Below are positions 36,201 to 45,554 of a DNA stretch of 64,000 nt, piece after piece; position 1 is the stretch's first letter; each line of letters opens with the position of its first letter. This DNA is from Rhodopirellula halodulae (GTDB lineage: Bacteria; Planctomycetota; Planctomycetia; Pirellulales; Pirellulaceae), in assembly GCF_020966775.1 (NCBI RefSeq), contig NZ_JAJKFV010000004.1:248001-312000 (forward strand), in the 5' to 3' direction. Both the position numbers and the translations under genes were made by a program. The notes beneath the pieces were generated by a model that was not told the origin of the DNA, ran no database searches, and saw only the letters and a program-made list of their open reading frames with translations.

Positions 36201-36331
36201 AGAAACAGTTGGTGTTTCGAAGAAATTCGAGAGTGAGTGTGCGGGCAAAACCATGCCCGCATCAATGAAGGCCACAACGTCTGAACGCAGGCGTGACGCA
36301 GAAAGATCGCCAAACCGGGTTCACTTGGCAG

Positions 36332-37414
36332 TTAGATGCCGCTGATCTTGTCGGTGCGATCGAGAATGGCTGCCAGCAAGGCTTGGCGTACAAATACCGC
36401 GCCAGCGGCTTGAGCGAAGTAAAGATTGTGATCCGTTTCGTCCAGGTCTTCATCCAATTCCGCGTTGCGCGCGAGTGGGTGCATGACCACCGCTCCCGGT
36501 TTGAACGGGCTGGCCGCATTCAAACTGTGGCGTGCGTCCAGGTTTCGATAGCTGTCACCCAAAAACGCGATGGAGTTGACATAAACCACATCCAATTCCG
36601 GCAAGACTTCTTGCACGTCGTTGGTGATTTCGATCGGTATTGGCGACTGTTCGATCGGCTCCGTCAAATCCAATCCAACCGGGTCGGCCATCTCGCTGAT
36701 CAACGTGATCTTGCTGACCGCTCCGGTGAACATGAGCGCCAGACGCAGGAAGCTCTTAACAGCTCGCATGGATCCTGGCGTTCCGATGATTCCCAAGTGC
36801 ACGCGTTTTTCAGGCGGACAATCCACCGAATGCAACTGTGGTCGCCATTTCAACAACGCATACCAATCAATCAAAGCTTGCGTCGGATGATGTCCGGAAC
36901 CATTGCCCGCATTGATCAGCGGACGTTGCAAATTCTTTCGGATCTCGTCCATGCTGTTCGTGTCGGGGTGTCGCATGATCACGACGTCACCGTAGGTGTT
37001 GAACATTTCTCCGATGTCGGCCAGCGATTCCCCTTTCGCAATGCCGGTGACTTGCCCATCCGGCACGGACAACACCTTGCCATCCAGTCGCTGGACCGCA
37101 CTTTCGAACGACAATCGCGTTCGAGTGCTTGGCTCGAAGAACGCCGTGATAGCGATTTTGCCATCCAGTGGCTTGTCCATCTCGACGTTGCGTGACTCCA
37201 GCAACGCGGCCAATTGAGCGATCGCCAAGACCGTTCGCCGGTCAAACTGTCGCGGGTTCACGATGGATTGCCCGGCCAAATCCTTGAGCTTCTCACGATC
37301 GATTCGGCCATCGAACGCATCCAGCAGCGACAGCGGCGAAAGCTGTCGCCCTTTGGAATTGGACGCAGCGGCATCCAATGCCGCGGACACTTGTTGGTTT
37401 GAAAGAGAGTTCAT
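36332..37414 (-). CDS. Divergent aspartate/ornithine-carbamoyltransferase-family enzyme
   Basis: 360-residue transcarbamylase. The carbamoyl-phosphate half is intact: FFEPSTRTRLSFE, the loop lysine in GIAKGESLADI, IMRHPDTN, and NAGNGSGHHPTQALIDW. The acceptor half is unusual: where aspartate carbamoyltransferase has the TRVQ/TRIQ segment (Arg229 and Gln231 in E. coli) this protein reads VNSIAFLGDSY, and HPLPR is HPLAR. An extra 50 N-terminal residues precede the core. It could be the housekeeping PyrB of this lineage or a transcarbamylase for another acceptor; the operon with an SSS transporter, AsnB and an N-carbamoyl hydrolase favours a special role. ATG 37414 follows the 39-residue peptide by four bases. 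Confidence 0.8.
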   Translation of the reverse strand: MNSLSNQQVSAALDAAASNSKGRQLSPLSLLDAFDGRIDREKLKDLAGQSIVNPRQFDRRTVLAIAQLAALLESRNVEMDKPLDGKIAITAFFEPSTRTRLSFESAVQRLDGKVLSVPDGQVTGIAKGESLADIGEMFNTYGDVVIMRHPDTNSMDEIRKNLQRPLINAGNGSGHHPTQALIDWYALLKWRPQLHSVDCPPEKRVHLGIIGTPGSMRAVKSFLRLALMFTGAVSKITLISEMADPVGLDLTEPIEQSPIPIEITNDVQEVLPELDVVYVNSIAFLGDSYRNLDARHSLNAASPFKPGAVVMHPLARNAELDEDLDETDHNLYFAQAAGAVFVRQALLAAILDRTDKISGI

Positions 37415-37418
37415 GGGG

Positions 37419-37538
37419 TTACCAGATCTGCTTGTCCCGCAAGTCAATCCACAAAAATCCGATTAGCACCGCCACGCCAAGCACACAAAGTACCAGACTG
37501 CCAATCACAAGTAGCTGAAAAAAGAAAACGGAAAACAC
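37419..37538 (-). CDS. 39-residue single-helix membrane peptide
   Basis: A GTG three bases after the symporter's stop opens a frame whose sequence is one hydrophobic helix (FFFQLLVIGSLVLCVLGVAV...IGFLW) with a charged tail (IDLRDKQIW), ending TAA four bases before the next gene's ATG. Tight packing between two well supported genes, membrane-helix composition and a positively charged tail argue that it is translated. Small single-span subunits accompany several transporters, so it may be an accessory of the SSS symporter. Too short for standard gene callers. Confidence 0.55.
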   Translation of the reverse strand: MFSVFFFQLLVIGSLVLCVLGVAVLIGFLWIDLRDKQIW

Positions 37539-37541
37539 GGC

Positions 37542-38993
37542 TCAGTCCTCCGCCAAAGTTTCGAAATGGAAATCACCGGGCCAAATTCGGCAGCAAATCG
37601 CGAAGGTCACTCCTGAAACCGCCGAACCGATCAACGAAGCCGTGAACCATCCGATCGTGAAATACGCCACCAAACCGATCACGCTACCCAGCACCATCGA
37701 CGCGCATGCCGCCTGGGAACTGGCTCGCCGCGAATACAAACCACACAAAATGGGCCAGATACAACTGCCAACCATCGGGCCCGCGAAAAACAGAACGGTT
37801 GCCAGGGTTCCGACGTTCTGCAGCGCCGCGATCCAAGCGATCGCTCCCAACACGATGATCGCAGCCGCCGACCATTGACGCTTCGTTCGGTCCTCGGCGG
37901 CTTCGCCTCCAACTCGTTTGTGAATCGGTTCCGCGATGTCATTGACGATCAAATCTGACGTGGCCGCCAACAAACTATCGATGCTGGACGCCAACGAACA
38001 AAAGACGACAACAAAAACCAGCAACGCACCGCCCGTTCCCAACAACGTCGCGGCGACCAGAGGCCCCGCCGTGTCAGGCTCGCTGATTCCAATCCCCAAC
38101 GACGGCGCGGCCAATCCAAGAAATCCCGCGACAATTGGAACGGGCAACCACAACACGCCGCCCAATGCATACGCCTTGGGACCGACGCCTTCTCGCATGG
38201 CGAAGGCTCGGCTCCACCACACGTTGCTGTGAAAGATCTCCCCAAACCCGAACAGCATGTTGTTGAACAAAGCCATCAACGCCGCGGGGAAGAACGCGGA
38301 AAGCAACATCGGTCGTTCGGTTCGGAGGTCTTCGTGAATTTCCGCCAGATCGACTTGTGTGAGCACGGCAATCGCCACGACCACCAAACCGGCCAGAATG
38401 ATCAGGCTCTGAATGAAGTCCGTTCCGATCACCGCGTACATTCCGCCAAACAAGGTGTAGGCCACGCAAACCACCACCACGACCGTCATTCCGACCTCGT
38501 AAGGAATGCCTGACAACACGTTCAGCAATTTCCCGCCGGCCATCGACATCGATACCAACCAAGTCACCGCGTAGAACAGCGAGATCAACAAGAACGGAAT
38601 CGTCCCCATCCATCCATACCGACGACGCATGAACTCCACGGCGGTATAGCCAGTCGGCATCAACTGCCGAATCCGTCCGCTCATCGGTGCAAACGCGAAC
38701 AGTCCAAAGCTGGCGGTGGAATACGCGACGGCACCCCAAATCCCCAATTGCAATGCGTACTGCGGAGCCAACATGGTCGTATTGGAGGTGATCCAGGTTG
38801 CCACCGCGGTCGCGGTTCCCATGGCCAGGCCCACGTTTCGGCCGGCCACAGCAAAACCGTCGTAGGACTTCGCTTGTCGCCCCCACCACCATCCCAGGGC
38901 GATCCACAACACGCCAAACAGCAGCAGCAATCCGTAGCCCGCTTCCGGACTCAAAATCGCTCCGCTTTCAGCAAACAAACCGATTCCGTTCAC
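37542..38993 (-). CDS. Sodium:solute symporter (SSS family)
   Basis: 483-residue polytopic protein of the SSS/LeuT-fold family with about 13 helices. Family marks: GRNVGLAMGTATAVATWITSN at the first helices, AYTLFGGMYAVIGTDFIQS (the SSS signature region), and CSLASSIDSLLAATSDLI in helix 8, where the Ser-Ser pair contributes to the sodium site. It is closest in style to urea/polyamine-type members, so uptake of a ureido or amide compound would fit the operon; this is inference. The start overlaps the end of the upstream gene by four bases (ATGA). Confidence 0.88.
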   Translation of the reverse strand: MNGIGLFAESGAILSPEAGYGLLLLFGVLWIALGWWWGRQAKSYDGFAVAGRNVGLAMGTATAVATWITSNTTMLAPQYALQLGIWGAVAYSTASFGLFAFAPMSGRIRQLMPTGYTAVEFMRRRYGWMGTIPFLLISLFYAVTWLVSMSMAGGKLLNVLSGIPYEVGMTVVVVVCVAYTLFGGMYAVIGTDFIQSLIILAGLVVVAIAVLTQVDLAEIHEDLRTERPMLLSAFFPAALMALFNNMLFGFGEIFHSNVWWSRAFAMREGVGPKAYALGGVLWLPVPIVAGFLGLAAPSLGIGISEPDTAGPLVAATLLGTGGALLVFVVVFCSLASSIDSLLAATSDLIVNDIAEPIHKRVGGEAAEDRTKRQWSAAAIIVLGAIAWIAALQNVGTLATVLFFAGPMVGSCIWPILCGLYSRRASSQAACASMVLGSVIGLVAYFTIGWFTASLIGSAVSGVTFAICCRIWPGDFHFETLAED

Positions 38994-39622
38994 GATTCGC
39001 CCTCCCGGGTCTCGCTGTCCCGAACCACGCTGACCCGGACCTCACTGTCCGTTGAGGCCAGCGCGAACGCATCGGAGCGGTACCTTCGCGTTCCGCTGGC
39101 AATCACGACGACGACCGCGAGAAACACGATGGCACCGACAATCAGCAATCCTGCGGCTTGTTCCAACGGCCAGTGCATCACAGCGACCGTGGCGGGAACG
39201 CCCGATCTCGCGATCACCTGCCCCGAGTCATCCATTGCCTGGACTTCATAGCGATAGATACCGTCGTTCAGTCCCGAGACAAACGCGATGGGCAAAGTTC
39301 CCTGATAAACCAATCGGGAAGTGGGATTGAACTCAGCGACCGCCGTCAAATCGACGTCTTCGCCTTCCAAACCAGCAACGGTTGCATCGGCTGGCAACTC
39401 CGCGACGCCGGTCTCGTAGACGTGGTAAGAGCCCTCGACGTCGTCCGGAAACTCAAACTTCCAGTTCAGTTTGAAATATCCCTCGCGGGAAACACCAAGA
39501 CTCGCCGAATCAAACTCGACCACGTCGGTCGACAGCGAACCACTTGACGGTTCTTGACCGGTAACAGGCAATGCCTGAAAAGAAAGAGACCACCCCAAAC
39601 ACGCAAACCATGCGCAAATCAT
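38990..39622 (-). CDS. Exported membrane-anchored protein upstream of the symporter
   Basis: 210-residue protein with an N-terminal signal peptide (ICAWFACLGWSLSFQALPVTG), an extracytoplasmic beta-rich domain of about 130 residues (EGYFKLNWKFEFPDD, NDGIYRYEVQAMDDSG) resembling a fibronectin/Ig-like fold, and one C-terminal transmembrane helix (LLIVGAIVFLAVVVVI) followed by a short cytoplasmic tail. Coupled to the symporter by an ATGA overlap, it may be a substrate-binding or assembly partner. First gene of the cluster; no clear promoter seen. Confidence 0.65.
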   Translation of the reverse strand: MICAWFACLGWSLSFQALPVTGQEPSSGSLSTDVVEFDSASLGVSREGYFKLNWKFEFPDDVEGSYHVYETGVAELPADATVAGLEGEDVDLTAVAEFNPTSRLVYQGTLPIAFVSGLNDGIYRYEVQAMDDSGQVIARSGVPATVAVMHWPLEQAAGLLIVGAIVFLAVVVVIASGTRRYRSDAFALASTDSEVRVSVVRDSETREGES

Positions 39623-39858
39623 CAGGCGGAAGGACGAATTGCCTTCAAGGCAAAAGATATCTCAATCCCGTCGGGGTGACGCGAGCGGACCTGAGACGAA
39701 CTCAGCCGGTTCACGATAGGACTCAAATTTCGAGTTAAGAGCCTATCAGATCGACGAAAACGAAGAAACCGCAGCCGACGCCGGAACGGCGAGGAGTCGT
39801 GAAATCTTCTCGAACGGATTGCGTGAACTGCGAACGGCTTTGCCGCGTGATGATGAGG

Positions 39859-40371
39859 TCAGGGCGATTGAAACATGCTGGCTTCCCAGATGAAGTCACG
39901 CTGTTTCAATCGAACGCGAGGCGGAATGATATCGACGACTTCCGCGTCACCGATCTTGTCGCCTTTCGAGACGAATTGAGTTTGGTCACCAAATCGCATG
40001 ATGGCTCGCGAATCTTCTAACCCCGCAAACCCCAGAACTTGATAGCTGGATGCCTTGGTGGGTTGAGCGGATGTTGTGCTCGGAACATCGTCGTCCAAAT
40101 AGAACGGATTCTTTCGCTCCGGAAACGGCGGATCGAACTTCTGGGCAGCTAACTGGGAGGAATCAGACGACTCCACGCCGATTTCCAAATCCGCCTGCGT
40201 GCGTTGGTCCTGCAAAGCCACTCGACGAATTGTTTCGATTGACTCGGGATCCACACCGCAGCCGGAGACGATTGCGAAGCCCAACACCAACGCGCCGATT
40301 CCGCGAAAATTCCGCGTCGGCGAAATGGGTCCGCTTTGAATGGTTGAAGACATTCGATTCGAAAACAACAT
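39859..40371 (-). CDS. PilP/GspC-like lipoprotein of a secretin system
   Basis: 170-residue predicted lipoprotein: signal segment [12 protein letters not shown] then Cys38, followed by a linker and a small beta domain at the C-terminus ([33 protein letters not shown]), the size and layout of PilP-type pilotins or inner-membrane clamps. ATG 40371 overlaps the secretin stop (TGATG), indicating translational coupling. Probably anchored in the inner or outer membrane and binding the secretin N-domains. Confidence 0.65.
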   Translation of the reverse strand: MLFSNRMSSTIQSGPISPTRNFRGIGALVLGFAIVSGCGVDPESIETIRRVALQDQRTQADLEIGVESSDSSQLAAQKFDPPFPERKNPFYLDDDVPSTTSAQPTKASSYQVLGFAGLEDSRAIMRFGDQTQFVSKGDKIGDAEVVDIIPPRVRLKQRDFIWEASMFQSP

Positions 40372-42992
40372 CACCGAATCTCCACGGGCCGAACGTGAAC
40401 CGGCGGATACATCGACGCGGTTGTCGCATCGGGTGCTGACATCCGATCGGCTCGCAAGGGCTCTCCCCAAGGGGACGAAGTCGTCCCCGAACGGAATCTT
40501 TCTTGAGCGATCTCGTTTTGCTGGATCAAATCTCGCAGCGAAGCCCCCACCTCCTCTTGGGCGATCGCGACGGCAGGCGACTCACGTCGAGCAGGAACTT
40601 TCAGCGACAACGGAATGGCCGAAGACACATCAGGTGCCGAGATCGCTTCCATTGCCTCCAATTGCACCGCGTCCGCATCCAACATCTCGCCAGCGTGAGG
40701 ATGCGTTCCCGGAAACTTCAAGGAGCTCCCAGTGGGTGACAGATTTGGTTTCGACAAATTCGGGGCAGACAAGTTCGGTGCCGAGAGACTCTGCCCGTTT
40801 AACTGTCCGTTTGAATCGGGTGCATGCATGAATGCGTCGGTGGACGGTTCGATCGAATGCGTGATCGCACCGTCATAGGCATCCGGGTAAGCGACCTCAA
40901 AGGTTGAAATGCCCGTGCCGCCCAACATTTCCAATTCTCGCGTGCCGCCGTTCAGACGCGGACGCGGATGGTGGTTGGGACAGTTGATATCGTGACAGTA
41001 CGGAGCCTGCGGACAGACCGATGCATACGGAATGCTGTCCAATTGCTTGGTCGCAACGCAATACGCTTGACGCGAACGAGCGTTTCCGTGGTCGTAGGGC
41101 GAGATGATCTCTGGTTTCAAGAAGACAATCAGCTCACTTTCGCGAACTTCCGTCGCATGACTTCGGAACAATTTCCCAACGTACTTCAAGTCACGCAGGT
41201 ACGGCACACCGTTGACATTCTCGATCACGCGTTTCTGACGCAGCCCACCGAGCGTGAACATGTGACCGTTGGCAACACGCACGGTGGTCTCGGCTGTGCG
41301 GCTATCGATCACCGGATTGTTCTCGATCTCACCGACTTTGACGCTGTATTCCGGTTGGACCTTCAGCTCGATTGTATTGTCGTTGCTAATTCGCGGCGTG
41401 ACTTTCAGGATGATGCCGGCGTCTTTGAATTCCACCTGAGCAAACACCACATTGCTGCTGCCTTCGGAGGGCTGCGCCGCGACGATTGGAATTTGCTGAA
41501 CGATCTTGATCGATGCTTCCCGACGATCGATTGCGGTGATCGATGGATCGGCCAACAACTTGGCTTCGTCGCTGGAATCGAGAGCTCGCAACAACACACC
41601 GGTATCAAATGTGTCCGTCAACGTACGCACACCCAAGGTGGTGCCTCCGCTGCCCAGCGTTCCAAACGTCAGTGCGTTGGAAACATTGCCCGCCAAATCA
41701 GCCAGCGCCGATTCGTTTGTCGTGTTCAAACGAAAATCGCGTCCCCAATTCACGCCGAGTTCCTCGAGTTCCTCCAACCCGACGTCGTAGATCAACGCCG
41801 TGATGCGAACTTGTGCACGAGGAATGTCCAACTGCTTGAAGGCTTGCGTCGCCAAGTTCAGCTGTGCACGATTGCCCTTGATCATGATCCGGTTTTCAGC
41901 TTCGAACACGGCGACCACGGTGCCGTCACCGAGCGCTCCTTCCAGCGACTCCCGCATCTCCGACGCTTCGGTGTACTGAGGCGTCAGATAGATCAGGTTG
42001 GTCGCGTTGGCGTCGTAGTAGCTGTCGCCGGACGTTGCGTCGCCAGTCGATCCGGATGTGCCGGGGCCGATTGACTGTGTCAACGAGTCCGAGTTCCCCG
42101 ACGGTCCGGTCATTGAACCCGACGGCTGCTGCGAACGCATCGTTTGCAACATGCTTTCGACGCGGTCAATGTTGACGGCGTTGTCGACGACCAACATCGC
42201 ACTGCGTCCCACCGGTTGGATACGACCGCGATCGGACAACAACAATTGAGCCGCCGCGATGGTGGCCGTCATCTCTTCCGTGTCCGCCGCGCGAAAACGC
42301 AATGTGCGCGATTCAAACTCCGGACTGGCGGTTCCCACTTCATCCAGTGGCAACACCACCAAACTGTTCCCCGCGGCAATGTAGCCGTACCCCGAGGAAG
42401 TCAAGATCGCGGAAAGCACATCACGAAGCGGCGCGTCCTTGAAGACACCGGAAACGTTCCCGGAAACCTTCTCGCCAGCCACAATGTTGATGTTCCACAA
42501 ATCCGACAGCAGGAAGACCACCTCCTGAAGCGACGTTTTGCGAAAGGTGATGCTGCCGCGTTGGTTCAGCACTTCATCCACCGACAGAGGCGGTCCCGCC
42601 AAAGGAATCATCTTCGCCGACGAATGGGTCTGACTTGGGTTTCCAAGTGGTGCTTCGCCCGAAGCCGTCGCCTCCAATGCGATTGCCGAACCCGCCGACT
42701 GCGCGGATGGCACCACATCAACGTTGGTGTTGGGTTCGGCCGCGATGGATTGGCCTGAGAGATTTGCAACACAAACCGCCAGGGTGAAACCGAAACCGAC
42801 GGACACAGACCGCAGCCAACCGCGGTGATTCAAGCAATCCCACAACAAGAACGACTTCGCACGACGTCGTTTGGCAACCGCCAAACGGGAGTGAGTCTTC
42901 AACGATTTGCGCACACCTTTTCCACTGCCGAGCGATGGACTCGGAGAGTTGATTGCGTGAATCGTGATCGACGCGGAGCCTTCCATGGCCAT
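40371..42992 (-). CDS. Secretin (GspD/PilQ-like) outer-membrane channel
   Basis: 873-residue secretin. A long basic N-region precedes a signal-like helix and the cleavage-like [13 protein letters not shown]0-type domain: [38 protein letters not shown]-domains with [18 protein letters not shown] and [12 protein letters not shown] follow, then the secretin core with [14 protein letters not shown] and [18 protein letters not shown]. After the core come about 220 extra residues with a short repeat [15 protein letters not shown], unusual for secretins. The ATG 42992 has TTGAGGA eight bases upstream. It acts with the genes on both sides in type II secretion or type IV pilus assembly; no pilin gene is in the operon. 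Confidence 0.85.
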   Translation of the reverse strand: MAMEGSASITIHAINSPSPSLGSGKGVRKSLKTHSRLAVAKRRRAKSFLLWDCLNHRGWLRSVSVGFGFTLAVCVANLSGQSIAAEPNTNVDVVPSAQSAGSAIALEATASGEAPLGNPSQTHSSAKMIPLAGPPLSVDEVLNQRGSITFRKTSLQEVVFLLSDLWNINIVAGEKVSGNVSGVFKDAPLRDVLSAILTSSGYGYIAAGNSLVVLPLDEVGTASPEFESRTLRFRAADTEEMTATIAAAQLLLSDRGRIQPVGRSAMLVVDNAVNIDRVESMLQTMRSQQPSGSMTGPSGNSDSLTQSIGPGTSGSTGDATSGDSYYDANATNLIYLTPQYTEASEMRESLEGALGDGTVVAVFEAENRIMIKGNRAQLNLATQAFKQLDIPRAQVRITALIYDVGLEELEELGVNWGRDFRLNTTNESALADLAGNVSNALTFGTLGSGGTTLGVRTLTDTFDTGVLLRALDSSDEAKLLADPSITAIDRREASIKIVQQIPIVAAQPSEGSSNVVFAQVEFKDAGIILKVTPRISNDNTIELKVQPEYSVKVGEIENNPVIDSRTAETTVRVANGHMFTLGGLRQKRVIENVNGVPYLRDLKYVGKLFRSHATEVRESELIVFLKPEIISPYDHGNARSRQAYCVATKQLDSIPYASVCPQAPYCHDINCPNHHPRPRLNGGTRELEMLGGTGISTFEVAYPDAYDGAITHSIEPSTDAFMHAPDSNGQLNGQSLSAPNLSAPNLSKPNLSPTGSSLKFPGTHPHAGEMLDADAVQLEAMEAISAPDVSSAIPLSLKVPARRESPAVAIAQEEVGASLRDLIQQNEIAQERFRSGTTSSPWGEPLRADRMSAPDATTASMYPPVHVRPVEIR

Positions 42993-43040
42993 GCGTTGTG
43001 TCCTCAAGAAGAATAGCTGGTGACTCAACAAAGCGTTGTG

Positions 43041-43688
43041 TCACTTCAGTCGCGTCGAATCCATCGCTGCGACCAGTTCGTCGTCTTCGCGAATCGAGCG
43101 TTGCAACCCGTACAAGCTGATTCGCAGTTCCAATTCAATCCATTTGGCATTGGAACCCGAAGGTTCCATTCCCAACGTTTCAACCGTCATCAACCATTGC
43201 TGTTGATGAATCTTTCCTGTCACTTCCAAGATGGCGTCCAGCGTTCCGTCGGCTACCAAAGTCAACGAGTGCGTGTGCAACTCGAAGTCGGACTCCATGT
43301 CCATTTCAGGTAAGCGACGACTCTTTGGATCATCGTTGTCCATGGCCCATCGTCGACGTTGTCCATCCTCAATTTCCAAACTACGAAGCGTCGCTCCGCT
43401 TTGTCGCACGATGCCAATCATCGTGTCGCGAACTTGCTGGATCTTTTCCGGTGTGGTGGAACGATTCAGCAGTTCCGTTTGCTGTTGACTCAAGGTGGCT
43501 TCAACACGTTGCAATCGAACGTCACGCGACTTCAACGTGTCGAACTCGGTTTCGAGTTCCGACAGCTCACGATGCCCAGCTCGTAGTTCTCTGTAGTCAT
43601 CGACCAGTGGCTTTCCGATCACTATCAACAAAACGAAACTTCCAGCCGCAACGATCACTCGGATTAGCCGATCATTCGGTTTATTCAT
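43041..43688 (-). CDS. PilO/GspM-like inner-membrane assembly protein
   Basis: 215-residue bitopic protein: N-terminal helix VIVAAGSFVLLIVIGKPLV, a coiled-coil segment (ELSELETEFDTLKSRDVRLQ), and a ferredoxin-like periplasmic domain (LHTHSLTLVADGTLDAILEV). This matches PilO/GspM in size and order. It overlaps the PilM-PilN fusion gene by four bases and ends 48 bases before the secretin gene. Confidence 0.75.
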   Translation of the reverse strand: MNKPNDRLIRVIVAAGSFVLLIVIGKPLVDDYRELRAGHRELSELETEFDTLKSRDVRLQRVEATLSQQQTELLNRSTTPEKIQQVRDTMIGIVRQSGATLRSLEIEDGQRRRWAMDNDDPKSRRLPEMDMESDFELHTHSLTLVADGTLDAILEVTGKIHQQQWLMTVETLGMEPSGSNAKWIELELRISLYGLQRSIREDDELVAAMDSTRLK

Positions 43689-45292
43689 CGAATGTCACCT
43701 TGTCCGATTTGAGCCACCTGAGGTTTGCGCATTCCAAGTCGAATTTGGAACAGCAGGCCATCGTCATCCGCACTGGCTCCCGTTCCCAACAACGCGACTT
43801 GGTTGATCTCTGGTACGCGGCGCACATAGCTGATGACGTCGTAGATGTTGTTCTCGTCCGCGGTCCAGCCTTCCAAATGGATTTGATATTCGGAATCCAA
43901 CACCAGCGAACGCAGCCGAGTGTCACCTGGCAAACACTGAGCCAACTGGGTCACCAACTGATTGACTCGCGGTGAAAACGATTTTTGCTCCACCGTTTGC
44001 AAATGAGTAACATATTCGCGTGTGTCTTGAACTTCGGACAAGCGAACCTTGGTTTGTCGCATTTGTGTTTCGACAAACTCGCGTTTCTTGATCTGTTGAT
44101 TGGCTCGGTTCTGTTCGCTGGACTTCATGCCGTAGGCAACCATCAACAGAACCACCGCCGCCGCGACGGGCCAATAAGTATTGGTGACACGCCGAAACAA
44201 GGACAGACTGCGATCACGTCGAATCTGTTGCAACAGATCCGGCTTGGGCAAATCTGGATTGGTGATCATCGGCAACACAGCCGCCATCACCGCCACGGTG
44301 TCCGTACGCGAAACGGGGACTTCGCACACAGTGGCTTCGGAATCTTCCGCCGCGTCTTTGTATCGCTGGATTGTCCATGCCGCCGTCTCCAAACTGATCG
44401 CCGACACGGACAGTTTGTCATCCTCCGCGAAACGTGCGACGACCGGATTCACCTTGTCGACACCACCACCCACAAACAACTGATCCAAGCGGTGATCCGA
44501 CATGCCACGATGTCGTTGACAGAACCGTTGCAAACGTTCCAAGTGCCCATCGATCGCGTCCGCGAATTGAGTGCCATCTCGAGCAGCGGCTGGACGGTAA
44601 TCCAATAGCAACCGACCTTGGAACGAAATCCCAACTTCCCACGATCGACCAAACGCATTCGCGATCAACACGGGTGCGTGATGATCCAACCCCAACCAAC
44701 CAATCAACCGGGACACGCTGACCAACGAAGGCTCCACCCACGCGATCTCAACATCGCACATCCGGAACACTTCGTACAAGTTTTGCAGCCGCACCCGATT
44801 TCCGACCGCCGTCAAAGCATGCTCCATCCCCGGACCGATGGTCTCTCGGGTGTGGCCGGTGACTTTTCCACCTGGACCGAGCTGCAAGTAACGAGGGATG
44901 CGTCCCGCGAGTGCTTCCAAGTCGCGGTCGACGTCTTCCACCGTTCCAACCGAAATGCGTGTCACGCAGAAGTCACCACTGAGCGACAGAGCAACGGCTT
45001 CGTCGTTGATTTGATGACGTTGCTTCAGCGTTGTTAACGCCTCGACCATTTCATTCCAACGGCCGCTGTTGATCCAACCGCTGGGGTCCGAGCAACGCAC
45101 TTGATCCACAATCATTTGATCCGCTGGTTCATCCAATTGAACCGCTTCGGCGGATTGCGTTGCGATCACCAGAATCAAACGATCGTCCTCAATGCGCATT
45201 GCAACGCGACGTTGAGTGCATGTCTCCGACGATGATCGCCGCAAGGGCCATCGACGAGAAGATTCGGTTGGAGTGCGATGAGAACGAGTCAT
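43685..45292 (-). CDS. PilM-PilN (GspL-like) fusion protein
   Basis: 535-residue protein with an actin-like ATPase-type domain (residues 32-330: AVALSLSGDFCVTRISVGTV, VLIANAFGRSWEVGISFQG, LFVGGGVDKVNPVVARF), then one transmembrane helix (WPVAAAVVLLMVAYGM, about 370-387), a coiled coil and a periplasmic domain (RSLVLDSEYQIHLEGW). PilM and PilN are separate in most type IV pilus operons; a single chain resembles GspL. The first gene of the unit; the start at 45292 is an ATG without obvious ribosome site and Met32 (45199) is an alternative. Confidence 0.75.
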   Translation of the reverse strand: MTRSHRTPTESSRRWPLRRSSSETCTQRRVAMRIEDDRLILVIATQSAEAVQLDEPADQMIVDQVRCSDPSGWINSGRWNEMVEALTTLKQRHQINDEAVALSLSGDFCVTRISVGTVEDVDRDLEALAGRIPRYLQLGPGGKVTGHTRETIGPGMEHALTAVGNRVRLQNLYEVFRMCDVEIAWVEPSLVSVSRLIGWLGLDHHAPVLIANAFGRSWEVGISFQGRLLLDYRPAAARDGTQFADAIDGHLERLQRFCQRHRGMSDHRLDQLFVGGGVDKVNPVVARFAEDDKLSVSAISLETAAWTIQRYKDAAEDSEATVCEVPVSRTDTVAVMAAVLPMITNPDLPKPDLLQQIRRDRSLSLFRRVTNTYWPVAAAVVLLMVAYGMKSSEQNRANQQIKKREFVETQMRQTKVRLSEVQDTREYVTHLQTVEQKSFSPRVNQLVTQLAQCLPGDTRLRSLVLDSEYQIHLEGWTADENNIYDVISYVRRVPEINQVALLGTGASADDDGLLFQIRLGMRKPQVAQIGQGDIR

Positions 45293-45554
45293 ATGCTCGT
45301 GCCAACGGCTATCTACCCTTGATGGCTGAGGTCAAAACCATTGGAGGTGGAAAGATTCCACCTGAATGCCGTCGGCTACCCAGATCTTGGCGGCAATACC
45401 AGCCTCAACGACGGCGCGGCGCTGGCAAGCTGTTAGGATGATCCGGGACGTTTCGATTGCAGATCATTGCCGGGTTCATTGTCATGTTCCATGCCGAGTC
45501 CATCGCAACGTTCCGATCGCCCTTGTTCCTCTATTCTTCTTGGCGGCCATTCCG

